A stretch of DNA of 64,000 nucleotides, taken from NCBI GenBank assembly GCA_902779845.1, contig CACZCZ010000012.1:1-64000 (forward strand). The letters are read 5' to 3'. Within the stretch, counting starts at the first letter, position 1. Each line of letters begins with the position of its first letter. The notes under the pieces are model-generated. The model was not told the origin of the DNA. It was given only the letters and a program-made list of their open reading frames with translations, and did no database searches. The DNA comes from an uncultured Bacteroidales bacterium. Lineage in GTDB: Bacteria > Bacteroidota > Bacteroidia > Bacteroidales > Bacteroidaceae. Below, one piece after another: positions 22,949 to 34,500 of the stretch. Made by a program: the position numbers and the translations under genes.

Positions 22949-25900
22949 ATGAAAAAGAGGATGCTTTTGGCACTGATGGCGGCAACGCTGATGCCGGCAA
23001 GTGCACAAGACTACACGCTCACCGTAGGTGGCGTGGTGACGGAAATCACGTTCTATTCGCCTGAGATTGTCCGCGTGACGAAGTATCAGGCGGCAGACGT
23101 TCTGGGCAAGTCTGACCCCAAGGTGGTGGTGACGATGACGCCGCAGGCGGTGAACCCCGTGAAGCGGGAGGGAAGCACGGCGGATACGCTGCTGACAGAC
23201 CGCGTGATGGTGACGTGTACGAAGCAGAGCGGCCTGCTCAGTTTCTTCCGTCCCGACGGCACCGTGCTGATCAAAGAACGTGCGAAGGCGACGTTCACCA
23301 AGCGCTCCTCACACACCATAGACCCGTACAATGTTGCGCAGTCGTTCAAACTCACCACGAACGAGGCTATCTACGGCTTCGGGCAAGTGCAGGACGGAGC
23401 GCTGAACCATCGCAACAAGAGCTACAGCCACATGGTGCAAAACAATATGTCTGTGTGGATGCCTTTCTTCCACTCGACAAGGGGTTACGGTCTGTACTGG
23501 GATCTGTACGGTCCCTGCGACTTCAGCGACAACAGCTCATCGGGCGCCACCTTCAAGACGGAGGCCGCACATGCCGTCGATTACTATGTGCTGGTGGGCT
23601 CCGAGACGGATGGCGACGATGTCGTCCGACGTATTCGTGAACTGACGGGGCAGGCCACGATGGTTCCGCTGTGGACCTACGGCTACTTCCAGAGCAAGGA
23701 ACGCTACCAGAGTGCTACGGAGACGCTGGGCGTCATGCAGAAGTACCGCTCGCTGCAGGTGCCTATCGATTGTGTAGTACAAGACTGGCAGTACTGGGGC
23801 GACAACAATATGTGGAATGCGATGGAGTTCCTAAATCCACAGTTCAAGACCACCTATTCCAAGATGATCAACGGACTGCACGACGACGGTGCCCATCTGC
23901 TGATTTCGTTCTGGGCGAACTTCGGCCCCGACACGAAGCAGTACAAACACTTCAAGGAGCACAACCAGCTGATGAAGCAGGGCAGTGAGATCATGACGAC
24001 GACCTATCCGCCCAGCTCCGGTGTAGCTATCTATAGTCCCTATCAGAAGTCGGCACGCAACTACTACTGGCAGTGCCTCTGGGAGGGGTTGGTCAGCAAG
24101 GGCGTTGATGCCTACTGGGTGGACTCATCGGAGCCCGACCATTATCAGGGCGGCGAGGAGTGGGAGACTACCAATGATTTCGTGGTACTGGAGAAGGACG
24201 ACGAGGACAATGCCACGCTGAACCCGTTGTCGCTGGAGAGTCAGCATACATGGCGTTCACTGCGTAATGTCTTCCCGCTCATGCACGCCAGCGGTGTCTA
24301 TGACGGCCATCGGGCACAGAAGGATGCACCGACCGAGGCCAAGCGCGTGATGATTATGACGCGCTCGGGGTTCCTTGGGATGCAACGCTACGGCGCAGGC
24401 ACCTGGAGCGGCGACATCACCGCGTCGTGGGAGACGCTGGCCAATCAGATTCCTGCGGCACTGAACTATTCCGCCTGCGGTGTCCCCAGCTGGAACAGCG
24501 ACATCGGAGGTTTCTTTAATGGAGCCTATCAAGGACCGGGTCAGGACACCTACAACGAGCTCTACTGCCGATGGATTCAGTTCGGCACTTTCTGCACGAT
24601 CATGCGCAGTCACGGCTCTGGCACAGACCGCGCCATCTACCAGTTCGGCAATGAGGGCGAGAGCTACTACGACGTCATCAACCGCTATATCCACCTGCGC
24701 TACGCCCTTATACCTTATATATATAGTACTGCACGACGTGTTCACGCCGACGGCTATTCCTTTATGCGGGCGATGGGCATCGCCTTCCCACAGGACGCTA
24801 CAGCACTCTCGCTGAAGGATCAGTTCATGTTCGGTCGCGACATCCTCGTGGCACCTGTCTTGCAGGCACAGGCCACGAAGCGCAGCGTATATCTGCCAAA
24901 AAATACAAAATGGATTGATGTCTGGACCGGTGAGGAACACGAAGGAGGAAAGAAGGTGACGCGCGATGTCAGCCTGGCGCTGATGCCGCTCTATGTGCGT
25001 CAAGGTACCATCCTGCCTTGGGGTCCGGATACACAATACAGCTCGCAGAGCAACTGGGATAACCTGGAGATCCGCATCTATCCCGGTGCCGACGGAACCT
25101 TTACGCTCTATGAGGACGAGCGCGACAACTACAACTACGAAGCAGGGCGCTTCACGGAGATTCCTTTCACGTGGGATGACGCAACGCAGACGCTCACCAT
25201 CGGTGCCCGCAGCGGAGCCTTCGACGGGATGTTGCAGAACCGTACCTTCCGCTTCGTTCTCGTAGATGCTGCAAACCACGTAGGTCTGGGGATTCAGCAG
25301 TCGGCGCGTTACAGCAAGGAAGTGACATACGATGGCAGCGAAGTAAACGTTCACATCGACAACAGCAACCTCGTGACAGAGGAGAACGCCGCCGTGGCCT
25401 CCATCCAGGCAACACCTGCCACCGTCAACCTCTATCTGGGACAGAGCAAGACCTTTGCCGTGCAGGCTAAGTATGTTGACGGCACAACGCAATATGTCAC
25501 ACTCGATGCCGTATGTGAGAGCAGCGACACAGACATCGCAACCGTCCGCGACGGTATCATCCGCGCCGGGCAGAAGGTGGGACAGACCGACATACAAATC
25601 TCCTATACCGATGCCTTGGGAACGGAACACAAGACCAGTGTCGGCGTTGATGCGTCCATTCCCTCGAACCTCTACGAGTGGAAAGCCGTGGAGTGGTATC
25701 GCAACCGCGTTACGGATCGTCTCGCAGCCTCTGACATCAGCTACAGCAGCAAGAACAACACCATCACGATTACCAAGAAAGGCAATCAGAACATCGCCCT
25801 CAGATACAAGGAGCAGAAATACATGGCGCCGGGGATGAAGTATCTGGTGGCTGTTGCTACGGAGGTGTCGAAGACGAAGGAGGACTCGCAACTCTGGTTC

Positions 25901-26263
25901 ATCAACGGACGCTGGGTGAATATCGTGAATCCGTCGGACATTCGAACACTGAAGGACGGACGTGTGATGGTGTCGTGGGCAGTAGATGAGAACGCGGGCT
26001 ATGAGCTGACCGGCGAGACCGTGTTTGGTCTCACCTCCACGAACAGTCAGGGGCGTTCTGTCATCAGCTATGTTGGCTTCACCTCGAACCTCAAGACGCT
26101 GCAACAGGAACTGAATGATGCGGTGGGCATCCATGACGTGAGAAGTGAAAGAACGCACAATGAGAAAACGATCTATTCGCCCGACGGAATCCGCCAACAA
26201 CACCTCTCACAGGGCGTGAATATCGTCGTGGATAACGGAAAAGTATCAAAGATCTATAAGTAG
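22949..26263 (+). CDS. Secreted GH31 family glycoside hydrolase with sorting tail
   Basis: A 1104-residue protein starting MKKRMLLALMAATLMPASAQ (signal peptide). The GH31 N-terminal sandwich has IYGFGQVQDG. The catalytic barrel has VPLWTYGYFQSKERY, DAYWVDSSEPD with nucleophile Asp392, and GTWSGDITASWETL with acid/base Asp489; then PALNYSACGVPSWNSDIGGF and the C-terminal sandwich (LPKNTKWIDVWTGE). After about residue 800 come an Ig-like BIG2 domain (QATPATVNLYLGQSKTF), one more module and a type-IX-like tail (LSQGVNIVVDNGKVSKIYK). GH31 includes alpha-glucosidases and alpha-xylosidases; the window favours plant cell wall work such as xyloglucan alpha-xylosidase, but specificity is not proven by the sequence. 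Confidence 0.92.
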   Translation: MKKRMLLALMAATLMPASAQDYTLTVGGVVTEITFYSPEIVRVTKYQAADVLGKSDPKVVVTMTPQAVNPVKREGSTADTLLTDRVMVTCTKQSGLLSFFRPDGTVLIKERAKATFTKRSSHTIDPYNVAQSFKLTTNEAIYGFGQVQDGALNHRNKSYSHMVQNNMSVWMPFFHSTRGYGLYWDLYGPCDFSDNSSSGATFKTEAAHAVDYYVLVGSETDGDDVVRRIRELTGQATMVPLWTYGYFQSKERYQSATETLGVMQKYRSLQVPIDCVVQDWQYWGDNNMWNAMEFLNPQFKTTYSKMINGLHDDGAHLLISFWANFGPDTKQYKHFKEHNQLMKQGSEIMTTTYPPSSGVAIYSPYQKSARNYYWQCLWEGLVSKGVDAYWVDSSEPDHYQGGEEWETTNDFVVLEKDDEDNATLNPLSLESQHTWRSLRNVFPLMHASGVYDGHRAQKDAPTEAKRVMIMTRSGFLGMQRYGAGTWSGDITASWETLANQIPAALNYSACGVPSWNSDIGGFFNGAYQGPGQDTYNELYCRWIQFGTFCTIMRSHGSGTDRAIYQFGNEGESYYDVINRYIHLRYALIPYIYSTARRVHADGYSFMRAMGIAFPQDATALSLKDQFMFGRDILVAPVLQAQATKRSVYLPKNTKWIDVWTGEEHEGGKKVTRDVSLALMPLYVRQGTILPWGPDTQYSSQSNWDNLEIRIYPGADGTFTLYEDERDNYNYEAGRFTEIPFTWDDATQTLTIGARSGAFDGMLQNRTFRFVLVDAANHVGLGIQQSARYSKEVTYDGSEVNVHIDNSNLVTEENAAVASIQATPATVNLYLGQSKTFAVQAKYVDGTTQYVTLDAVCESSDTDIATVRDGIIRAGQKVGQTDIQISYTDALGTEHKTSVGVDASIPSNLYEWKAVEWYRNRVTDRLAASDISYSSKNNTITITKKGNQNIALRYKEQKYMAPGMKYLVAVATEVSKTKEDSQLWFINGRWVNIVNPSDIRTLKDGRVMVSWAVDENAGYELTGETVFGLTSTNSQGRSVISYVGFTSNLKTLQQELNDAVGIHDVRSERTHNEKTIYSPDGIRQQHLSQGVNIVVDNGKVSKIYK

Positions 26264-26307
26264 CTTGCATAAATAGGACGGCGTTAACGACTTTTAGCGT
26301 TAAAGAT

Positions 26308-26338
26308 TTTGCGGGGTGGGGGAAAAGTAGTACTTTTG
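26308..26338 (+). promoter_or_regulatory. Promoter of gyrA with an upstream inverted repeat
   Basis: TTTG (26308-26311), a 19-base spacer and TACTTTTG (26331-26338). Just upstream is the inverted repeat TTAACG-N8-CGTTAA (26284-26303), a possible regulator site. The transcript would carry a leader of about 95 bases. Confidence 0.7.
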
Positions 26339-26441
26339 TGCGCTTTTTAAAGGGAAAAAGCCCAAAAAGGCGCGAAATTTGCCCTCTAACGCAAGAAACG
26401 GTTTTACCAAGAAGGAAAATAGTTTACATTTTATATATATT

Positions 26442-29000
26442 ATGCAAGATTCAGAAGACAGAATTATCAAAGTGGACATCGAGCGCGAGATGCGGAGCTC
26501 GTTCCTCGACTACTCGATGTCCGTCATCGTGGCACGTGCGCTGCCCGATGCTCGCGACGGCTTCAAACCCGTACACCGTCGTATTCTCTATGGTATGCGC
26601 GTGGATGGCAACACCCATGACAGAGACTACCGCAAGTGCGCCCGCACCGTAGGTAATGTGCTCGGTCACTATCACCCCCACGGCGACAGCAGTGTCTATT
26701 TTGCCATGGTGCGTTTGGCACAGGACTGGAACATGCGTTATACGCTTGTCGATGGTCAGGGTAACTTCGGCTCCGTGGATGGCGACAGCCCCGCTGCCAT
26801 GCGTTACACCGAGGCACGTCTGGCATCGATGGGCGAGGCCATGATGCAGGACCTGGAGAAGGAGACAGTGGACATGGTCGATAACTTCGACGGCAAGGAG
26901 AAGGAGCCCAGCGTGCTGCCTACGCTGTTCCCGAACCTGCTGGTGAACGGTGCCACGGGTATTGCCGTGGGTATGGCCACGAACATCCCGACCCACAACC
27001 TGGGCGAGTGCATCGACGGCTGTATCGCCTACATCGACAACCCCGAGATCGACGTGGAGGGCCTGATGCACTTTATCCCGGCTCCCGACTTCCCCACGGG
27101 CGCGTTCATCTATGGTATGCAGGGCGTGCGCGAGGCCTATGAGACAGGCCGCGGCCGCGTGGTGATGCGTGCTCGTGCCGAGATTGAGCCGGGCGAGCAG
27201 CACGACAAGATCGTGGTGAGCGAGATTCCCTACGGCGTGAACAAGGCTGAGCTCATCAAGAGCATCGCCGACCTGGTGAACGAGCACAAGATCGAGGGCA
27301 TCTCCAATGCCAACGACGAGAGCGACCGCGAGGGCATGCGCATCGTCATCGATGTGAAGCGCGACTTCAACGCCAACGTGGTGCTGAACAAGCTGTTCAA
27401 GATGACACAGCTGCAGACCTCGTTCTCCGTGAACAGCATCGCACTGGTGAACGGACGTCCGAAGCTGATGACGCTGCGCGACATGATTCAGTGCTTCGTG
27501 GAGCATCGCCACGAGGTGGTCATCCGCCGCACGGAGTACGACAAGCGCAAGGCCGAGGAGCGTGCACACATCCTGGAGGGCCTGATCATCGCCAGCGACA
27601 ACATCGACGAGGTGGTGCAGATCATCAAGACCAGCAAGACACCCGAAGAGGCCCGCAAACGCTTGGAGGAGCGCTTCAAGTTGGACGAGCTGCAGTCGAA
27701 GGCCATCGTGGATATGCGTCTGGCACAGCTCACAGGCCTGCAGCAGGAGAAGCTGCACGCCGAGTACGACGAGCTGATGAAGAAGATAGAATACTACAAC
27801 CAGATCCTCACCGACGACACCCTCTGCTGGAAGGTCATCAAGGACGAGCTCATCGAGGTGAAGGAGCGCTTTGGCGATCCCCGTCGCAGCGAGATTGTGT
27901 ATTCAAGTGAAGAATTCAACCCCGAGGACTTCTACGCTGATGATGAAGTGGTCATCACCATCTCGCACCTCGGATATATCAAGCGCACACAGCTGGCTGA
28001 GTTCCGTGCTCAGGGCCGTGCCGGCGTGGGCGCCAAGGGTTCTGCCACACGCGACGGCGACTTCATCGAACACATCTATCGTGCCACGATGCACAACACG
28101 ATGCTGTTCTTCACGCAGAAGGGTCGCTGCTACTGGCTGAAGGTCTATGACATCCCCGAAGGCAACAAGGCCTCGAAGGGTCGCGCCATCCAGAACATGC
28201 TCAACATAGAGCCCGATGACAGCATCAACGCATGCCTCTACATCAGGAAGCTCAACGACAAGGACTTCAACGAGAGCCACTATGTGCTGTTCTGCACACG
28301 CGAGGGCACCATCAAGAAGACGTCGCTGGCCAACTACAGCCGTCCGCGCACGAACGGCGTCATCGCCATCAACATCAACGAGGGCGACCGCGTGGTGGAT
28401 GTGGCACTGACCAACGGCGAGAACGAAGTGGTCATCGCCTCGAAGATGGGTCGTGCTGTGCGCTTCAATGAGAATACGGTACGCGCGATGGGACGTAACT
28501 CCACTGGCGTACGCGGCATCACCCTCGAGGGCGAAGGCAACGAAGTCGTCGGCATGGTGGTGGTCGATAAGCCCGAGGAGGAGACCATCCTGGTGGTCAG
28601 CGAAAAGGGCTATGGCAAGCGCTCCGATGTCGAGGACTACCGCATCACCAACCGTGGCGGCAAGGGCGTGAAGACGCTGGAAGTCACGGAGAAGACGGGC
28701 CTGCTCATGGCCATCAAGAGTGTCACCAATGACGAGGACCTGATGATCATCAACAAGAGCGGCGTGACACTGCGCATGCACCTCGAAGACATCAAGATTC
28801 AGGGTCGTGCCACACAGGGCGTGAAACTCATCGAACTGCAGAAGCGCGGCGACGTGATCGCCAACGTCTGCATCGTTCCCACCACGGAGGACGAGGAAGA
28901 GGAAGAACTGCCCGAAGAAGCACGTGCCAAGGAGATCCCTGAGCCCACAGAAATGAGCGACGGGCAGACGGTGACCCTGGACCGCGACGACCAGCAGTAA
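26442..29000 (+). CDS. gyrA: DNA gyrase subunit A
   Basis: An 852-residue type II topoisomerase subunit. The start at MQDSEDRIIKVDIE is preferred to a longer frame because of the promoter position. The breakage-reunion domain shows DYSMSVIVARALPDARDGFKPVHRRILYGM in two adjacent blocks, HYHPHGDSSVYFAMVR, and the catalytic Tyr within AAMRYTEARL. The tower and coiled coil follow. The C-terminal beta-pinwheel has six-blade-like repeats with a GyrA-box-like stretch (GRAGVGAKGSA) and ends in an acidic tail (EDEEEEELPEEA). With GyrB it introduces negative supercoils. The tail sequence is typical of gyrase rather than ParC. No gyrB is in the window. Confidence 0.96.
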   Translation: MQDSEDRIIKVDIEREMRSSFLDYSMSVIVARALPDARDGFKPVHRRILYGMRVDGNTHDRDYRKCARTVGNVLGHYHPHGDSSVYFAMVRLAQDWNMRYTLVDGQGNFGSVDGDSPAAMRYTEARLASMGEAMMQDLEKETVDMVDNFDGKEKEPSVLPTLFPNLLVNGATGIAVGMATNIPTHNLGECIDGCIAYIDNPEIDVEGLMHFIPAPDFPTGAFIYGMQGVREAYETGRGRVVMRARAEIEPGEQHDKIVVSEIPYGVNKAELIKSIADLVNEHKIEGISNANDESDREGMRIVIDVKRDFNANVVLNKLFKMTQLQTSFSVNSIALVNGRPKLMTLRDMIQCFVEHRHEVVIRRTEYDKRKAEERAHILEGLIIASDNIDEVVQIIKTSKTPEEARKRLEERFKLDELQSKAIVDMRLAQLTGLQQEKLHAEYDELMKKIEYYNQILTDDTLCWKVIKDELIEVKERFGDPRRSEIVYSSEEFNPEDFYADDEVVITISHLGYIKRTQLAEFRAQGRAGVGAKGSATRDGDFIEHIYRATMHNTMLFFTQKGRCYWLKVYDIPEGNKASKGRAIQNMLNIEPDDSINACLYIRKLNDKDFNESHYVLFCTREGTIKKTSLANYSRPRTNGVIAININEGDRVVDVALTNGENEVVIASKMGRAVRFNENTVRAMGRNSTGVRGITLEGEGNEVVGMVVVDKPEEETILVVSEKGYGKRSDVEDYRITNRGGKGVKTLEVTEKTGLLMAIKSVTNDEDLMIINKSGVTLRMHLEDIKIQGRATQGVKLIELQKRGDVIANVCIVPTTEDEEEEELPEEARAKEIPEPTEMSDGQTVTLDRDDQQ

Positions 29001-29049
29001 ACCTTCAAGCCCCCGGTCTGTCTAAGAGAAGAAAGATTGAAAAATCGAA

Positions 29050-29073
29050 TTTAAACTTTTAAACTAATAAACT
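29050..29073 (+). repeat. Octamer leader TTTAAACT x3 abutting a start codon
   Basis: Units at 29050, 29058 and 29066 (the last AATAAACT) run to within one base of the ATG at 29075. This is the same 8-base design as at 2588 and 35132. Confidence 0.75.
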
Positions 29074-29074
29074 A

Positions 29075-30352
29075 ATGAAAAAAATCTTATTTGCAGTAGC
29101 ATTGTTCGCAGTGGCCGGAACGGCTGTTGCACAGGACAAAGTCGTGCGCAAGGCTCGCGACCTGAAAGATGAAGTCCAGAATCTCGTGGCCAACCACGAG
29201 CGCACAGAGAAGGAAACAGCACAGATGAACCAGAAGATGCAGGAATGTCTGGACATGCTGCAGCCCACCTTCACCAGCCCCGAGACGAAGAAGGAACTGG
29301 CCAACGCATGGGATATCCAGGCACAGCTCTATAAGTTCAAGTTCGCACCGCTGCTCGACAACGTCATCCAGAAGCAGCCCACGGACACCGCAGCCCTCGC
29401 AGAGTACATCTACAAGGCTCTGGATGCCATGGAGGAGTGCTACAAGGCAACGCAGACCCTGGGCCTGAAGGGCGACAAAGACCCCTACACGAACATCAAC
29501 AAGATTGATGTCATCCGCTTCCGCCAGTACATCGCCTTCTGCGGTCAGATGTTCTTCCAGAACGGTCAGCACGCCAAGGCCCTCGACGCCTTCCGCCGTT
29601 GGATGAGCTATCCCCAGACCTACACCATCCTCGGTGCCGACGCAGAGACGCTGGCCGCCGACGAGATGACACCGCAGATTGCCTACTTCACATGCCTCTG
29701 CGCCTACTTCGCCAAGGACTACAAGGCCTTCAACGAGTTCATCCCCAAGGCCCGTGAATACACCCAGGAGAAGAGCCAGGTGAACCAGCTCTATCTGGCT
29801 GCCCTGTATGAAGCGGGCGACACCGTGCAGTGGCTGAAGGTGGGCCGCGAAATCGTGCTCGAAGACCCCTCTGCCAATGAAGGCGTGGCACAGAACGTGA
29901 TGGCTTACTACTTCAACAAGGGCAAGAGCGCCGAGGCACAGTCCTTCGCCGACGACATCATCGCTGCCGACCCCAACAGCAAGCTGGGCAACTATGCCAA
30001 GGGCCTGGTGCTGATGAACGACAAGAAGTACGAGGAGGCCATCGTCTTCTTTGACAAGGCCATCGAGACAGATCCCGAATACTCTGATGCCTACTTCAAC
30101 GCCGGCGTATGCTGGAGCAACCATGGCTACGACATCAACGAAGCCCTCAGCGGCAAGAAGATGACCGACGCCCAGTTCAAGGAGGCCGTGAAGCCCGTGA
30201 AGGCTGCCTATGCCAAGGCTGAGCCTTACTTCTTGAAGGTCAAGGAACTGGAACCCGACAATCCTCACAAGTGGGCAGGCCGCCTCTCCACCGTCTATTA
30301 CATCATAGGCAACAAAGCTAAGCAGGCGGAAATGGACAAACTGCTTGAATGA
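29075..30352 (+). CDS. Exported tetratricopeptide-repeat protein 1
   Basis: A 425-residue protein with a clear signal peptide (KKILFAVALFAVAGTAVAQ). Helical TPR-like units are most evident in the second half (NYAKGLVLMNDKKYEEAIVFFDKAIETDPEYSDAYFNAGVCW). No enzyme motif is seen. It is the first gene of an operon that continues with a second TPR protein (4-base ATGA overlap), a membrane histidine kinase and a response regulator, so a periplasmic scaffold or sensing role for that kinase is a reasonable guess. The gene lies 74 bases after gyrA, with an octamer leader and no obvious promoter. Confidence 0.8.
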   Translation: MKKILFAVALFAVAGTAVAQDKVVRKARDLKDEVQNLVANHERTEKETAQMNQKMQECLDMLQPTFTSPETKKELANAWDIQAQLYKFKFAPLLDNVIQKQPTDTAALAEYIYKALDAMEECYKATQTLGLKGDKDPYTNINKIDVIRFRQYIAFCGQMFFQNGQHAKALDAFRRWMSYPQTYTILGADAETLAADEMTPQIAYFTCLCAYFAKDYKAFNEFIPKAREYTQEKSQVNQLYLAALYEAGDTVQWLKVGREIVLEDPSANEGVAQNVMAYYFNKGKSAEAQSFADDIIAADPNSKLGNYAKGLVLMNDKKYEEAIVFFDKAIETDPEYSDAYFNAGVCWSNHGYDINEALSGKKMTDAQFKEAVKPVKAAYAKAEPYFLKVKELEPDNPHKWAGRLSTVYYIIGNKAKQAEMDKLLE

Positions 30353-31581
30353 AAAAAATCCTATTCATAGTTTTTATCGTGCTGAGCACGCCTGTTCTGG
30401 CGGAGAAAATCACACGCACCGTCAAGGACGGACTCAAGAGGCCGCAGAAACGCGAGCAACTTGAGAAGTGGCGCCAGAGCCTGCTCGCCGAAGCTGCCAA
30501 GCCGGAGACTCGACACAAGAAACGTGTCGAGTGTCTCCTGCTGGCCGCGGAGTGCAGCGAGGCCGTGAACGAAGCGGAGAACGTGAAGCTCTACCTGAAG
30601 AAGCCGTATGACACGGTGGTCTTCTTCAGTTCCATACGCGACATCTTCACGCTCGTGACCATGGCGGACAGCGTGGGTGCACAGCCCAACGAAAAAGGGA
30701 AGGTGGACCTTTCCGGACGTCGCCGCTATCGCGAGAAGCTGGCTCCCTACCGCAGCAACCTGCTCACGGGCGGCAAGTGGTACTATCAGCACGGACAGAC
30801 ACAAAAAGCCTACGACTACTTCGATGCCTACCTCAATGCTGCCGGTCATCCGATCTTCGCGCAGGACTCTCTGCAGGAGAAGGACGTGCAGGTGCCGATG
30901 ACATCCTATCTGGCTGTCTTCTCAGCACAGAAGGAGGGGAACATCAACGGTGTTCTCAAACATGCCGAACGGGCCAAACGTGCCGGACAGCGCAGCGACC
31001 TCGTGCAAGAATATGTGGCGAGGGCATGGGAGAACAAGGGCGACACGACACGATGGCTGGATGCCTTGCACGAGGGCATACGCTCCTACGCCAACAACCA
31101 GTTCTTCTTCACACATCTGCTCAACTACTACACGCGGACATCACAGTGGGAAGAGGGACTCGCGCTGGCCGACTCCATGACACAAGTGGCAGACACGGTG
31201 GCGCTCTTCTGGTATGCCAAGAGCCTGATGCTCCTGAAGCTACATCGCGACAGCGAGGCCATCAGCGCCTGCGACTCGTGTCTGGCGCTGGCACCCGATC
31301 ACGTGAACGCATATTATAATAAAGGTATAGCAGCGCTGAACATCGCAACGGCTTTCGCCGATACAGCCTGCACAGACCTGAAGAATCCGCAGTTCCGCAA
31401 AGACCAGGCCACCCTACGCAAACTCTATCAGCTGGCACGACAGCCGATGGAGCAGGTTCGAAAGCTGACACCCGACGACCAGGAGCGCTGGGCACCAGCG
31501 CTTTATCGCATCTACCTGCACCTGAACATGGGTAAGGAGTTCGACGAAATCGACAGAATCCTGAAGAAAAAGAAGAGTTGA
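30349..31581 (+). CDS. Exported tetratricopeptide-repeat protein 2
   Basis: A 410-residue protein with signal peptide (KKILFIVFIVLSTPVLA), related along its length to the preceding TPR protein (compare GGKWYYQHGQTQKAYDYFDAYL with its partner's FCGQMFFQNGQHAKALDAFRRWM). TPR units end in DHVNAYYNKGIAALN. It overlaps the previous gene by ATGA and the next by TTGA, indicating translational coupling of all three products. The pair probably arose by duplication. Function is unknown beyond the likely link to the kinase that follows. Confidence 0.8.
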   Translation: MKKILFIVFIVLSTPVLAEKITRTVKDGLKRPQKREQLEKWRQSLLAEAAKPETRHKKRVECLLLAAECSEAVNEAENVKLYLKKPYDTVVFFSSIRDIFTLVTMADSVGAQPNEKGKVDLSGRRRYREKLAPYRSNLLTGGKWYYQHGQTQKAYDYFDAYLNAAGHPIFAQDSLQEKDVQVPMTSYLAVFSAQKEGNINGVLKHAERAKRAGQRSDLVQEYVARAWENKGDTTRWLDALHEGIRSYANNQFFFTHLLNYYTRTSQWEEGLALADSMTQVADTVALFWYAKSLMLLKLHRDSEAISACDSCLALAPDHVNAYYNKGIAALNIATAFADTACTDLKNPQFRKDQATLRKLYQLARQPMEQVRKLTPDDQERWAPALYRIYLHLNMGKEFDEIDRILKKKKS

Positions 31582-34500
31582 AAGCAGCACACCTCTGGGT
31601 TCTCGCCTGCGCAGCTCTGTTCGTGAGCTGCACGGGACGTAAGGCATCTACGGGTGTCGCCGAGCAGCGCGTAGATTCCTTGAACGAGATTGCCTATCGC
31701 TGGCACTACAGACAGGTGGACTCCGTGAGGAAATGGGCTACGCTGGCGCTGGAGGAGGCACGCCGCATCAGCTACGTCGAAGGCGAAGCCGAGGCGCTGA
31801 ACCACTTGTCGTTTGAGCGCCTGCAAAAGATGGACTTCGACAGCACGCTGCAACTGACACTGCAGGTGGAAGCGCTGACGTCAGACCCCATCGAGCGTTT
31901 GGTGGCTGACGTGACACAGATGCGCGTGGCACAGCGTACCAGCGACAACCTCGCCTTCTTCCGCCATCGAACGCAAGCCCAGCAGTATCTCTCCAAATTC
32001 ACGTCGCGCAAACGCATGCTGTCGCCACACCGGCGTCGCCGCCTGGAGTACGGCAGCGGTGACATGCACATCGTCGCTTCCACCTATTTCTACTACCTCG
32101 ACCAACAGGAACGCGCCATCGAGGAAATCGACGCCGCCGAGCCCTTCTGCCTGCTGGCCAGCGACACGGCACAGTGGCTCTACTACAGTTATATGCGAGG
32201 CTCAGGCGGACTCAGCCGCCAGCATGACCCCGTCGCCGTGGCCAACGAGGAGTTCGACTACCTGCTGCAGTGCTTCTGGGTGTCGCGTCGCGACGGCTAC
32301 CTCTTCTTCGAGGCCAACGCCGAGCAATCGCTGGCCACGCTCTTCGCGGACTCTGCACGCCTGGAGATTGTCAGGAAGCGACAGCCCGAGGTTGTGCACG
32401 TGCTGGAGACGAGTTTCGGCACGGAGAACCCTGCGATGCAGATGGCAGAGACGGCATTGACGACTTTCGTGAGCTACGACGACCTGTACCAAAAGGCCAA
32501 TGCCCTGCGCACGCTGGGGGAACTGTCCTTTGCCGCAGGCAACTATCCTGAGGCCATCAGCTATTTCGACTGCGCACTGGAGTGCGTGGACTGGCAGATG
32601 AACACCCATCAGAAGACGGTGCCGATGTGGATTGCCAACATTCGCGAACAGATGTCGGTGGCCTACAGCGCCCTCGACATGAAAGCCGAAAGCGACTTCA
32701 ACCGCAATGCCTATCTGGACTTGCTGGCAGACACGCGCGAGGATGCTGAACTGGAGAGCCGCGTGGAACAGCTGAAAATACGCAGCGACCGTCAGCGGCT
32801 GATGCTCATCATCATCGTGACGATGGCAGCTTTCACATGTCTGCTGGTCTATCTCCTAGTTCGCACATGGCGCCGCCATCGTGTCTCAGACGAACGCCAG
32901 CTGCAGCAACGGCTGCATGAGATACAGACGACGGCCGACGCCCTGCAGCAGCAACAGATGGAGGCGCAGGAGACGCTGCAGGAACAGCAGGCTGCCACAG
33001 AGCTACGACTGTTGCGCGACAAACGCCTGAATGTGGAGAAACGTGCCAAACTGCAGTTGGTGATGGGCATTGTCCCCTTCCTCGACCGCATTATTCATGA
33101 GGTGCAGCGCATGAAGAAACAGGCCACACCCGACACAGCCTCACTGACATATATCGGAGAGCTCACAGACCAGATCACCCGCTACAACGACTTGCTGACA
33201 GACTGGATTCAGATGGAGCAGGGGCAGCTGAGCTTGCACATCTCGTCGTTCTCCCTGCAGCCGCTCTTCGACAGTCTCTCAAAGAGCCATTTTGCCTATG
33301 AGCAGAAAGGGCTGGAGCTCTGCATAGAACCCACGGAACTCTGCGTCAAGGCCGATCGCGCTCTGACACTGTTCATGCTGAACACGCTGGCAGACAACGC
33401 ACGCAAGTTCACGCCCGAGGGGGGCACCGTCAGCATCAGCGCAATGGCCGACGAGGAGGACGGCGCTGCCTTCGTGGAACTCTCCGTGCAGGACACGGGC
33501 GTAGGCCTCACGCAAGAGGACATCGAACTCATTCTGACACACAAGGTTTATGATGCCTCCAAGATTGGCGAAGAAGAGAAGAGCGAGAAAGGATTCGGAT
33601 TCGGGCTGATGAACTGCAAGGGCATCATAGAGAAATACCGCAAGACGAATCCGCTGTTCCGCGTATGCCAGATGGGCATCGACAGCAGCATAGGAGAGGG
33701 GAGCCGATTCTGGTTCCGACTGCCGCGCGTGGTGGAAGCTGTGATCGTGGCCTTGCTCCTGTGGGCGCTGCCCGAGAACATGGTGGCACAGATCAAGGCA
33801 TCGCACGACAACTCACGCCAGACGTCACAGGTCTATGCCCTTGCAGACTCCGTCTATAATTGCAATGTGAGCGGTCGCTATGCTGACGCCATCGCCTACG
33901 CTGACAGCGCTTTCAAGGTCATCAGCCGCAACCACGTAACACACCATCGCAACACCCACGAGCGTCTGTCGCTAACTGATACGGGACTGGAGCCGTTGGA
34001 GATTCTCTGGTGGCAACGTCAGGAACCGATGGACTACTCACTGCTGCTGGGACTGCGCAATGAAATCGCCGTAGCAGCACTGGCACTGCACGACTGGCCG
34101 CTGTACCGCTTCAACAATCGCACCTACACCAGACTCTATAAACTGACGAACCAAGACCCGACGCTCGAAGCCTTCTGCGAACAGACCGACCGCGACCATG
34201 AACGTGACCGCATCGGATTGGTGCTGCTGGTGATGTTGATCCTGACGAGCCTCCTGTCGTTCTATTTCCTGTGGCTGCGGCCTCGCACGAAGTTCCGTAA
34301 GACGATGAAAAAACTGAACGAACAGCAGCTACAACAACTGCAACAAGTCAAGGAGGCTGAGCGCCAACAGCGCGAGGCTGACATCGAACTGGCTGAGGAT
34401 GAGTACAATCGGCGACTCTACGAAGAGGAACGACTGCATGTGCAGAACCAGATTATAGACAACTGTCTCTCCACCATCAAGCATGAGACGATGTACTACC

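Noticed and set aside
24257-26203. 648-codon open frame opposite GH31
   Set aside because: Antisense shadow of a clear GH31 gene; no motif or export signal.
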